DNA from: JBHHYN01 sp046757565
GTDB lineage: Bacteria > Pseudomonadota > Gammaproteobacteria > Eutrophobiales > Eutrophobiaceae
DNA length: 12,579 nt
Assembly: GCA_046757565.1 (NCBI GenBank)
Contig: JBHHYN010000084.1
Span: 1 to 12,579 of the forward strand
Reading direction: 5' to 3'
Below the pieces are notes generated by a model. That model ran no database searches. It was not told where the DNA came from and saw only the letters and a program-made list of their open reading frames with translations. Of this stretch, positions 1 to 6,022 are shown in pieces; position 1 is the stretch's first letter; the number at the start of each line of letters is the position of its first letter. Both the position numbers and the translations under genes were made by a program.

Positions 1-49
1 TTTTATTCAAAAGTCTTTCTTGTTAACCCACAGATTCTGCTGAAGAGCC
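1..49. mobile_element. Terminal end of an ISL3-like insertion sequence (left edge)
   Basis: Read on the minus strand from 49 toward 1, this begins GGCTCTTCAGCAGAATCTGT and continues out of the window. Positions 25-46 are an exact reverse complement of 12538-12559 at the other edge. ISL3-family insertion sequences typically have terminal inverted repeats of about 20-25 bp starting GG(C/T)TCTT, and they favour AT-rich targets; the flank here, ATTTTTAT (50-57), is AT-rich. Sequence inward of the shared repeat differs between the two edges, as expected for the left and right ends of one element type. No transposase is in the window, so the family assignment rests on the tip sequence alone. Confidence 0.55.
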
Positions 50-85
50 ATTTTTATTCCACCACGATTTCATAATTGGTTTGTA

Positions 86-474
86 TTAATGATTCAATAG
101 ATCTGATACATGACACCAACCGAGAACCCGGCCGTGCTTTCTGGCCTGACGTCTTGACCCACCGAATATCAGGAAAAAATTATCTCCCGGTTCTGCCGAT
201 AACTTCTTGAAATAGTGTAGTCTACGGAACAGCTCATCGTTGAGGGTTTCGCCGGAATTGATTTCTATTGCTTTAAGAGTCTCTGGATATTCCAGCAACA
301 GATCAATCTCGTGACCGGTATTATCCCGCCAGAAAAAGGCATTGGAAGGTAATCCCGTATGGTACCTGAGTTTCAGCTATTCCGAGATGATCATCGATTC
401 GAATATCTGCCCCCCAAGTGAGCGGTTGTGAATTATATATCGATATCTTATCCAAGGTATTGATATCTGGAATA
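86..474 (-). pseudogene. Decayed C-terminal part of an AAA ATPase with DUF4143 domain
   Basis: On the minus strand, one frame reads GGQIFESMIISE, then a TAG stop at 379-377, then LKLRYHTGLPSNAFFWRDNT, then GHEIDLLLEYPETLKAIEIN and on to a TAA at 88-86. This is the conserved end of the AAA/DUF4143 family (usual pattern: G-x-FE-xx-VISEL-K-x-R, FWRD-x-x-G-x-EIDL, IEIKS-G). The TAG sits just after ISE, where the family normally continues into Leu/Met-Lys. Upstream, similarity jumps frame: GINTLDK-like sequence (about 470-425) lies in another frame from GGQIFES, so there is also an indel. The N-terminal P-loop domain is missing. This is therefore a 5'-truncated gene with a nonsense mutation and a frameshift, 37 bp from the IS tip. 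Such ATPases are often accessory genes of uncertain function. Confidence 0.75.
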
Positions 475-711
475 AATATTTATTTTCCCAAATTAAATTC
501 CCGGATTGATTATCTACCTGGGGCCGCAAATTATGACCACAAGTCCGTGAGGCGGCCACAGTTAACCGCCTTGCGCCCTGGCTATAACTGGCCGTCGCCC
601 TGCTTTTGATCTAAAAACGTGTAATGATAGTTGACCGTTAATAATCGACTGCTGACCGAGGGTCTAGTGAAATCAATCAACAGGGGTCGGATGGTTCGTA
701 AGCATATGGTA

Positions 712-717
712 AAGGAG
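712..717 (+). promoter_or_regulatory. Shine-Dalgarno site of the ybiI-like gene
   Basis: AAGGAG lies 6 nt before the ATG at 724. This is a near-consensus ribosome-binding site and fixes the start that gives the family's usual 88-residue length. Confidence 0.75.
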
Positions 718-723
718 TAAATT

Positions 724-990
724 ATGGCTGGAGGTTGGTCCCGTGACGGGGCTGTCCAGGATCAAATCGATGCCAGTGTAGAAGATGCAGTAAAGCTGGC
801 CAGGAGTCGTTTGCCTGCAGGCAAGGGCTTGATGCATTGTGAGGAATGCGGGGCCGATATCCCGGATGCACGTCGTAAGACTATCCCCGGCGTTCGCTTA
901 TGCGTTACCTGCCAGTCAACACACGATGCGCAACAGAGCACTCCCAGTGGTTACAATCGACGTGGTAGCAAGGACAGCCAGTTACGGTAA
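724..990 (+). CDS. ybiI: DksA/TraR family C4-type zinc-finger protein (YbiI-like)
   Basis: An 88-residue soluble protein of the DksA/TraR zinc-finger superfamily. The N-terminus (MAGGWSRDGAVQDQIDASVE) is a short helix. The zinc finger is C38-x2-C41 with C59-x2-C62 (CEEC...CVTC), including the family motif IPDARRKTIPGVRLC. The C-terminus GYNRRGSKDSQLR and the total length match my memory of E. coli YbiI. It lacks the long coiled coil of true DksA. Family members are thought to act near RNA polymerase's secondary channel, but no precise role is known for the YbiI branch. A strong ribosome-binding site supports the start. It stands alone: 149 bp separate it from the VOC gene, and there is no link to the oxidase genes on the other strand. 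Confidence 0.9.
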   Translation: MAGGWSRDGAVQDQIDASVEDAVKLARSRLPAGKGLMHCEECGADIPDARRKTIPGVRLCVTCQSTHDAQQSTPSGYNRRGSKDSQLR

Positions 991-1048
991 AAAAGATCTG
1001 TGATAGAGAAATAGGATCAAGTCATTCACTTATGGTGCAAAAAGGGAT

Positions 1049-1074
1049 CTGAGGAAAATGTAAATCATTTTCAG
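1049..1074 (+). repeat. AT-rich hairpin between the ybiI-like and VOC genes
   Basis: GAAAATG (1054-1060) and CATTTTC (1066-1072) are a 7-bp inverted repeat around a TAAAT loop. The stem extends to CTG/CAG if two G residues bulge out. It may slow transcription after the ybiI-like gene. There is no T tract after it, so it is not a typical intrinsic terminator. Confidence 0.35.
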
Positions 1075-1139
1075 TTGTCACCGACCCCGTTAATTGTTCA
1101 ATTTGAATCCACCTCTAACCGGTAAAACAGGAGGCAATA

Positions 1140-1640
1140 ATGACAGAATTCATACGCCCGATCCCGGCATTGCTCATACTGTTCATTATCGTAGCTGCGT
1201 CAGATGTTCTCTCTGTTGAAGTCAGTGATCTGCCGTCGGTTGAAGCTTCGGTACCGTTTTTTTATTATAATAATCTCGAGGCTGCCAAGGAGTGGTATGA
1301 GCACAAGATGGGTTGGCGCAAGGTTACCGATTATGGGTGGTTCGCTGTTTTCAAGGTAACTCCTACGAGCTACCTGGGTCTTATCGGCACCGAAGAAGGC
1401 GGTCTTCCCCCCACCGCGAAAAAGAACGGTCTATTATCAATCTCGACCAATGATCTGGGCGCTTGGTATGCCCGTCTGGCGCGAATACCGAACATCAAGT
1501 TCCTGAACGGCATTAAAACCGCCGCGCGGGGTCTTGTTGAGGAGTTTAAGGTGGAAGATCCGGAAGGCTATGTTATTGAATTCTTCCGCTGGCGTGCAGG
1601 ACCGGAGACTGAACATCCAGAAAATCCATTCGAGAAATAG
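1140..1640 (+). CDS. VOC superfamily (glyoxalase/bleomycin-resistance fold) protein with N-terminal export signal
   Basis: A 166-residue protein. Residues 1-25 form a signal peptide or single anchor (hydrophobic ALLILFIIVAASDVLSV after a short n-region with one Arg). From residue 34 it is a single VOC (vicinal oxygen chelate) module: SVPFFYYNNLEAAKEWYEHK (37-56) is the first beta-alpha unit, with family-typical 'N-x-x-A-x-x-WYE...MGW'. WFAVFKV and YLGLIG form central strands, and EEFKVEDPEGYVIEFFRW (134-151) is the closing motif, with E147 in the usual metal-ligand place. The substrate cannot be told: VOC proteins include lyases, isomerases, dioxygenases and binding proteins. Export is unusual for the fold. 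The ATG follows GGAGG (1130-1134) by 5 nt. The thioesterase remnant begins about 28 bp downstream on the same strand, probably co-transcribed. Confidence 0.8.
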   Translation: MTEFIRPIPALLILFIIVAASDVLSVEVSDLPSVEASVPFFYYNNLEAAKEWYEHKMGWRKVTDYGWFAVFKVTPTSYLGLIGTEEGGLPPTAKKNGLLSISTNDLGAWYARLARIPNIKFLNGIKTAARGLVEEFKVEDPEGYVIEFFRWRAGPETEHPENPFEK

Positions 1641-1668
1641 GCACCAGCGACTGATCCGGGGAGTCATG

Positions 1669-1976
1669 ATGAAAACCATTGTCATGGAGCATCGCGTTGA
1701 CTGGATACATTGTGATCCGGCCGGCATCATGTTTTATCCTGAATATTATATCTGGTTTGATCAGGCAACGGAACGCTCTAGTCAACGCGACTTTCTTTTG
1801 CCTCACCAAATCAATTACTTAAAGCAATTGATTTTGATGGGGCATGCGACCGCCTTGGACCTGGCACCTTTATGCCCTGTGGGCGCCCTTGTGTGGCGTG
1901 GGAAGTGATTACGTTCCAGACTAATCGCCCTGACCTGTGTCCGTGCGGGTCAATGCAACAGGATTGTCCGGAATAA
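1669..1976 (+). pseudogene. Frameshifted 4HBT-fold (hotdog) thioesterase remnant
   Basis: The first 36 residues (from ATG 1669: MKTIVMEHRVDWIHCDPAGI, then MFYPEYYIWFDQATER) are a clear 4-hydroxybenzoyl-CoA thioesterase-type start. The conserved D16-P-A-G-I-x-F-Y-P carries the catalytic Asp, and Y-x-x-W-F-D-x-A-x-E follows. Similarity then fades, and the frame ends at TGA 1906-1908 after only 79 residues, against about 135-145 for the family. A different plus frame across about 1850-1976 reads FMPCGRPCVAWEVITFQTNR, which suits the next strand (F-x-x-P-x-x-x-G) better, and it ends at TAA 1974-1976. At least one indel around 1800-1850 is likely. GGGGAG at 1658-1663 is the ribosome-binding site; ATG 1666 is an in-frame alternative start. 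If not a pseudogene it would be a truncated protein without the second half of the fold. Confidence 0.6.
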
Positions 1977-1988
1977 CCCTTGTCACCA

Positions 1989-2456
1989 TTAAATAACTAC
2001 TTTCTTGATGAGGCGCCAGTCATCCGCTTCAATCAATACATACCATTTCCCCCGGACCAGTTCCGGCTGCCGTCCCTGGTAGGCATTATCGTTAACTCTG
2101 TCCATCAGCAGATGTTTATCATATCCCTTGCGTGTCGCATGCAGAAAACTTACTTCAATCCTTCCTGGTGGCGTGAAACTTTCATTGCTTTTTAAAACGA
2201 TCCTGAATGGTCTGCCGCTCTGACCGGCCATTTGCAACCGCGCCGACAACTCGTAGCGGGAAGCTAACCTGTCCCGTTCCAGTGTCCGGTTGATCTCGAG
2301 GCCCCGTTTGTAATAATCGTCAACGACCAGGCCGTCATCTGACTCAAGCGCCAGCCACAGTGTAATGATGCCACCGATAACGGCACTCAGAGGCAGGCTG
2401 ATCAAAAGCCATATATAGGGTTCACGGTACCACTTAACGGTTACCGGTTGCGTCAT
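1989..2456 (-). CDS. fixH: FixH/CcoH family cbb3 oxidase assembly protein
   Basis: A 155-residue membrane-anchored protein. One N-terminal helix (about residues 14-34: IWLLISLPLSAVIGGIITLWLA) is followed by the family signature DDGLVVDDYYKRGLEIN (about 40-56) and a periplasmic beta-rich domain. FixH/CcoH helps assemble and stabilise cbb3 oxidase and works with CcoG and the copper pump CcoI. Its ATG overlaps the ccoG stop by 4 nt (ATGA at 2456-2453), so the two are translationally coupled. It is the last gene of the minus-strand cluster and converges on the thioesterase remnant, with 12 bp between their ends and no obvious terminator. Confidence 0.9.
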   Translation of the reverse strand: MTQPVTVKWYREPYIWLLISLPLSAVIGGIITLWLALESDDGLVVDDYYKRGLEINRTLERDRLASRYELSARLQMAGQSGRPFRIVLKSNESFTPPGRIEVSFLHATRKGYDKHLLMDRVNDNAYQGRQPELVRGKWYVLIEADDWRLIKKVVI

Positions 2457-3868
2457 GGCAGTGGTCCCAGAAACCTGCCCTGCTCGGTGACGCTTAGCCG
2501 GTCATCATCGGTGGCGGTAAGGGTGAAGCGGATACTGTTGCTGCGTGTGCTGTAACTTGATTCATCGGCCATAACTCTGACCGGCAAATCCAGTACCTGC
2601 CCTGCCATGACGGAAATCGGGCCTGGTTCCGTTGCAAATTGCAGCGTGTCAATGCCTGAAACCTGCAATTGATACTCGTGCGCCTGCTTATCCATGTTGA
2701 TGATTTTCAGCGTGTAGACGTTCTCGATTAGGCTATTGGTTTCGCGATAGAGTTGGTTGCGGTCCCGGATCACATCCAGCCCCAGCGGAAGGCGCTGTGT
2801 CATAGAGTAGATAAAGATGGTAATGATGGTGAGCAAGATAACGGCATAAATAATAATACGCGGGCGGATAAACTTGCTGTCCTTGCCCCGCAGGCTGTTT
2901 TGCGTGGTATAACGGATCAATCCTTTGGGATAATTGATCCTGGCCATGACATCATTACAGGCATCGATGCAGGCTGAGCAGCTGATGCATTGATACTGTA
3001 GCCCGTCACGTATATCGATCCCGGTGGGACAGACTCTGACACACAGCCCGCAGTTGATGCAGTCGCCCAGCCCCTGGCGGCGATGGTCCGTATCGGGGCG
3101 GCGTGGGCCGCGTGGTTCACCCCGCTGCTGGTCATAGGAGACGATCAGGGTATCGTCATCAAACATGGCGCTCTGAAACCGGGCATAGGGGCACATATAC
3201 ATGCATACCTGCTCACGCATCCATCCGGCATTGCCATAGGTGGCAAAGCCGTAGAAGAGTATCCAGAAGGTTTCCCACGGCCCCAGCGTCATGCCGCGTA
3301 TTTCATTTAAAAGTACGCCCGCCGGAGTGAAATAGGCGACAAAACTGAAGCCGGTGAAAAGGGAGAAAACCAGCCACAGGAGATGTTTGCCTGCCTTGAT
3401 CCGGAACTTGCGTGCGTTCCAGGGCGATTCATCCAGGCGCATCTGTTGAATACGCCCCCCTTCGACCATACGTTCCATCCACAGAAATACCTCCGTCCAG
3501 ACTGTTTGCGGGCAGGCGTAGCCACACCAGATCCGCCCGGCCAGGGCGGTGAAGAAAAACAGGCTCAGGGCGGCAATAATCAACAGGAAAGCCAGATAGA
3601 CGAAATCCTGAGGCCATAAGGCCAAGCTGAAAATATGGAATTTACGGGCAGGCAGGTCAAGCAGGATCGCCGGATGGCCGTCCCATTGCAGCCAGGGCAG
3701 CCCGTAAAACAGGCCGAGCAGTGCCACAACGGCAGTGACGCGCAACCCGGCAAACAGGCCATGCACCTCACGAGGATAGATCTTCTCACGCCTGGCGTAG
3801 AGTTCCTGCTCCAGCTGCTGATCTTGCGCGATGTTCTCAGCAGAGATCTCTATCTGTGATATGTCCAC
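2453..3868 (-). CDS. ccoG: Cytochrome c oxidase accessory protein CcoG (FixG/RdxA), 2x[4Fe-4S]
   Basis: A 471-residue polytopic iron-sulfur protein. Membrane helices lie at about 42-60, 88-110, 162-182, 198-212 and 337-356. C115-x3-C119 (WCGYACPQTVW) and C222-x3-C226 (VCMYMCPYARFQ) are the FixG/NapH-type membrane-face cysteine pairs. The classic 2x[4Fe-4S] ferredoxin part is C270-x2-C273-x2-C276-x3-C280 and C294-x2-C297-x2-C300-x3-C304. A periplasmic Ig-like FixG C-terminal domain fills about 375-470. CcoG is reported to reduce Cu(II) for insertion at the CuB site of CcoN. The start is GTG at 3868, 17 bp after the 88-residue gene; the Shine-Dalgarno site is poor. An in-frame TGA at 3892-3890 limits any extension. 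It overlaps fixH by 4 nt. Confidence 0.95.
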   Translation of the reverse strand: MDISQIEISAENIAQDQQLEQELYARREKIYPREVHGLFAGLRVTAVVALLGLFYGLPWLQWDGHPAILLDLPARKFHIFSLALWPQDFVYLAFLLIIAALSLFFFTALAGRIWCGYACPQTVWTEVFLWMERMVEGGRIQQMRLDESPWNARKFRIKAGKHLLWLVFSLFTGFSFVAYFTPAGVLLNEIRGMTLGPWETFWILFYGFATYGNAGWMREQVCMYMCPYARFQSAMFDDDTLIVSYDQQRGEPRGPRRPDTDHRRQGLGDCINCGLCVRVCPTGIDIRDGLQYQCISCSACIDACNDVMARINYPKGLIRYTTQNSLRGKDSKFIRPRIIIYAVILLTIITIFIYSMTQRLPLGLDVIRDRNQLYRETNSLIENVYTLKIINMDKQAHEYQLQVSGIDTLQFATEPGPISVMAGQVLDLPVRVMADESSYSTRSNSIRFTLTATDDDRLSVTEQGRFLGPLP

Positions 3869-3885
3869 CGTGTCAGAGGTAATAA

Positions 3886-4152
3886 TCAGTCAGTGCTGGT
3901 TGTCGACGGATATGTGAAATAGACGGCCAGCAGGGAGGAGGACGCGGTCAGCAGCCAGAACAGGAAGAAACCGATGGTGTAGGCCCCGGTCCTGCTGACT
4001 GCCGGAAAACTGACACAGTATTTCAACTCCAGCGGGTCAATCACGGAGAAAAACAGACCCGTCGCCACAACTGCCATCAAAAATGACAGCCATAGTACGG
4101 CAAGCAGGCGTTGTGGTCCCGGGATATAGCCGGGGTTATCCCATATGCGCAT
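3886..4152 (-). CDS. Small two-helix membrane protein between ccoP and ccoG
   Basis: An 88-residue protein I cannot name. Two hydrophobic helices are visible, about residues 15-36 (RLLAVLWLSFLMAVVATGLF) and 57-80 (AYTIGFFLFWLLTASSSLLA). Between them is a short polar loop, DPLELKYCVSFPAVSRTGAY, with one cysteine (C46). The helical-hairpin topology and place between ccoP and ccoG suggest a cbb3 assembly or accessory role, but that is inference from position only. GGAGGAG directly precedes the ATG, a strong ribosome-binding site. A possible promoter lies just upstream, so this gene, ccoG and fixH may form a second unit independent of ccoNOQP. Confidence 0.75.
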   Translation of the reverse strand: MRIWDNPGYIPGPQRLLAVLWLSFLMAVVATGLFFSVIDPLELKYCVSFPAVSRTGAYTIGFFLFWLLTASSSLLAVYFTYPSTTSTD

Positions 4153-4184
4153 AACTCCTCCAGTCCGGTTGACTATTGAATGTC

Positions 4185-4214
4185 ATAATTGTTTGGTCAT
4201 GAAATGGTTGTCAA
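4185..4214 (-). promoter_or_regulatory. Possible sigma-70 promoter for orf88-ccoG-fixH
   Basis: Minus strand: a perfect -35 TTGACA (4214-4209), an 18-nt spacer, then AATTAT (4190-4185) as a 4/6 -10. A start site near 4178 would leave a short leader to the ATG at 4152. It lies in the 183-bp gap after ccoP, the only large gap inside the minus-strand oxidase cluster. Confidence 0.4.
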
Positions 4215-4335
4215 TACTTTGATAACGGGACTTTATCTATAGAAAAATCCGGTAACTATGTACCAATCCGGCCGATTCATTGTGGCACGGGAAGAACACT
4301 CCATGGACGGCCTGGTTCAGATTCGACAAAACAGG

Positions 4336-5241
4336 CTACGGTTGGTGCGACAGACTGTGGACATAGGCGGCCAGCAAATGGACCTTTGCCTTGCCCAGGA
4401 ATTCCTGGTGCGCCGGCATCCTGCTATTACGACCCTTGGCGATGGTCTCCGCGATACGTTGCCGGGAAGACCCAAAGAGCCAGATATCGTCCGTCAGGTT
4501 GGGCGCCCCGATCAGTTGCTTGCCCTTGCCGTCCGCACCGTGGCAGGGTGAGCAGTTGCTGGCAAACAACTGCTTGCCGCGTACGGCGGCGTTAGTGTCG
4601 GCAGAATATCCGGCCAGTGTCCTGACATATTCTGCGACATTGAGTATATCTTCCTTCCCTAAAATACTCTCCCATGGGGGCATGACGCCCAAACGGCCGT
4701 GCAGGATAGTAGTCTCTATGGTTTCCGGTCTGCCGCCATAGAGCCAGTCATCATCCCGCAGGCTGGGATAGCCGCGGGCGCCACCCGCGTCGGAGCCATG
4801 ACAGGTAGTGCAATAGGTGGCAAACAGGCGCCTGCCGATTGTCAAGGCGTCTTTATTTGTGACCAGGCCCGACAGCTCCGTTTTCAGGTATTGATTATAG
4901 ATCGGCCCGTATTTCTGCTCTGCCTGCTGTATCTCCGCTGCATACTGGTTCTGCTGGGTCCAGCCAAAATAACCGGCATAACTGCCGAGCCCGGGATAGA
5001 AGAACAGGTAGACCAGTGCCCACAACAGGGTAATGATGAACAGGTTTGCCCACCAGCGCGGCAGTGGGTTGTTCAACTCATGCAGGTCTTCATCCCAGAC
5101 ATGCCCCATGCTCTGCGGCTCTTGCCCCGGCGCCCTTTTGCGGCTTGAGAACCGCAAGGCGAAGAGTAGCAGGGCAATGATACTGACAACTGTTACGATC
5201 CCAATCGCCCAGCCCCAGACGGCACTCGTGAAGTCAGCCAC
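4336..5241 (-). CDS. ccoP: cbb3-type cytochrome c oxidase subunit III, dihaem cytochrome c (CcoP)
   Basis: A 301-residue membrane-anchored dihaem cytochrome c that feeds electrons to CcoNO. The N-terminal part has two helices (about 9-30 and 66-82) around a cytoplasmic segment with HVWDEDLHELNNPLPRWW, a CcoP hallmark. Two CxxCH haem sites follow: CTTCH (144-148) and CSPCH (230-234), with axial Met candidates in GVMPPW (about 187) and SRMPAHQ (about 275). I chose the GTG at 5241, which gives MADFTSAVWGWAI like the usual CcoP start. It has GAGGA 8 nt upstream and overlaps the ccoQ stop by 8 nt. In-frame ATGs at 5262, 5268 and 5319 would add unrelated residues that overlap ccoQ. Confidence 0.95.
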   Translation of the reverse strand: MADFTSAVWGWAIGIVTVVSIIALLLFALRFSSRKRAPGQEPQSMGHVWDEDLHELNNPLPRWWANLFIITLLWALVYLFFYPGLGSYAGYFGWTQQNQYAAEIQQAEQKYGPIYNQYLKTELSGLVTNKDALTIGRRLFATYCTTCHGSDAGGARGYPSLRDDDWLYGGRPETIETTILHGRLGVMPPWESILGKEDILNVAEYVRTLAGYSADTNAAVRGKQLFASNCSPCHGADGKGKQLIGAPNLTDDIWLFGSSRQRIAETIAKGRNSRMPAHQEFLGKAKVHLLAAYVHSLSHQP

Positions 5242-5392
5242 GATCGGTGTCCTCTTCGGCATCGTCATCTTCAAGCGGCATCCGGGCCGCGGCATCGAAA
5301 ACGGCCTTGTTTTTCCCACTCCAGGCCCAGACGGCTATCACCAGAAAGATGATCAGCACGGCAACGGTCCACAATGAGAGTATCATCCCCAT
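5234..5392 (-). CDS. ccoQ: cbb3-type cytochrome oxidase small subunit CcoQ
   Basis: A 52-residue protein in the classic place between ccoO and ccoP. It reads MGMILSLWTVAVLIIFLVIA (single membrane helix, about 4-24), then a WAWSGKNKAVFDAAARMPLE linker and an acidic tail DDDAEEDTDRG. CcoQ stabilises the interaction of CcoP with the CcoNO core. The single helix, a WAWS-type exit and the F-x-x-AA-x-x-P-x-x-DD tail are as expected. It starts 4 bp after the ccoO stop (5399-5397) and ends inside the first codons of ccoP. The ATG at 5386 is a possible alternative start. Confidence 0.9.
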   Translation of the reverse strand: MGMILSLWTVAVLIIFLVIAVWAWSGKNKAVFDAAARMPLEDDDAEEDTDRG

Positions 5393-5396
5393 CTCT

Positions 5397-6011
5397 TCAG
5401 CGCCTGGTTTTGACCTCTATGCCCAGCCCTTGCAGGTAGGCGACCAGGGCATCCAACTCGGTCTTGCCCTGTAGTTGGGCCGGGGCCGCCTCTATCTCTT
5501 TATCGGTGTAGGGCAGTCCCAGTTTCCTGAGTACACGCATCTTGGTTTTGATATCGCTGTTATCCAGTTGTGTACTCGCCAGCCATGGATAGCCCGGCAT
5601 AATCGATTCCGGCACCACATCCCGTGGATTCATAAGGTGCACCCGGTGCCACTCATCACTATAACGGCCGCCGACCCGGTGCAGATCGGGGCCGGTGCGT
5701 TTCGAACCCCATTGAAACGGATGGTCATAGACATACTCTCCCGCCAGAGAGTAGTGCCCGTAACGTTCCGTCTCCGCCCGGAACGGCCGTATCATCTGCG
5801 AGTGGCAGACATAACACCCCTCCCGGATGTAGATATCCCGGCCGGTCAATCGCAGGGGGGAGTAGGGTTTCAGGCCCTTTACCGGTTCCATGGTGGAGTG
5901 CATGAAAAACAGCGGCACGATCTGGACCAGTCCGCCGATACTCACCAGCACGGTGATCAACAGGACCATAATGCCGAGATTCTTTTCTATCTTGTCATGG
6001 GTCAGCGCCAT
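5397..6011 (-). CDS. ccoO: cbb3-type cytochrome c oxidase subunit II, monohaem cytochrome c (CcoO)
   Basis: A 204-residue membrane-anchored cytochrome c. The N-terminal helix (about 13-36) includes ITVLVSIGGLVQIVPLFF. The haem site is EGCYVCH (C66-x2-C69-H70) followed by SQMIRPFRAETERYGHYS, and the axial Met is in PESIMPGYPWL (M138), all CcoO hallmarks. CcoO passes electrons from CcoP to the b haems of CcoN. I chose ATG 6011 (MALTHDKIEKNLG), which has GGAG 6 nt upstream and gives the family's usual length. ATG 6023 (MERGMALT...) is in frame and shares one base with the ccoN stop (TGATG), so it stays possible. Confidence 0.95.
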   Translation of the reverse strand: MALTHDKIEKNLGIMVLLITVLVSIGGLVQIVPLFFMHSTMEPVKGLKPYSPLRLTGRDIYIREGCYVCHSQMIRPFRAETERYGHYSLAGEYVYDHPFQWGSKRTGPDLHRVGGRYSDEWHRVHLMNPRDVVPESIMPGYPWLASTQLDNSDIKTKMRVLRKLGLPYTDKEIEAAPAQLQGKTELDALVAYLQGLGIEVKTRR

Positions 6012-6022
6012 CCCTCTCTCCA

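Noticed and set aside
418..609. 63-codon plus-strand frame opposite the ATPase remnant
   Set aside because: No ribosome-binding site or similarity; the minus strand carries the recognisable DUF4143 remains.
4240..4335. Terminator after ccoP
   Set aside because: Only a CGGCCG palindrome and scattered T residues are present; no stem followed by a T tract could be drawn.
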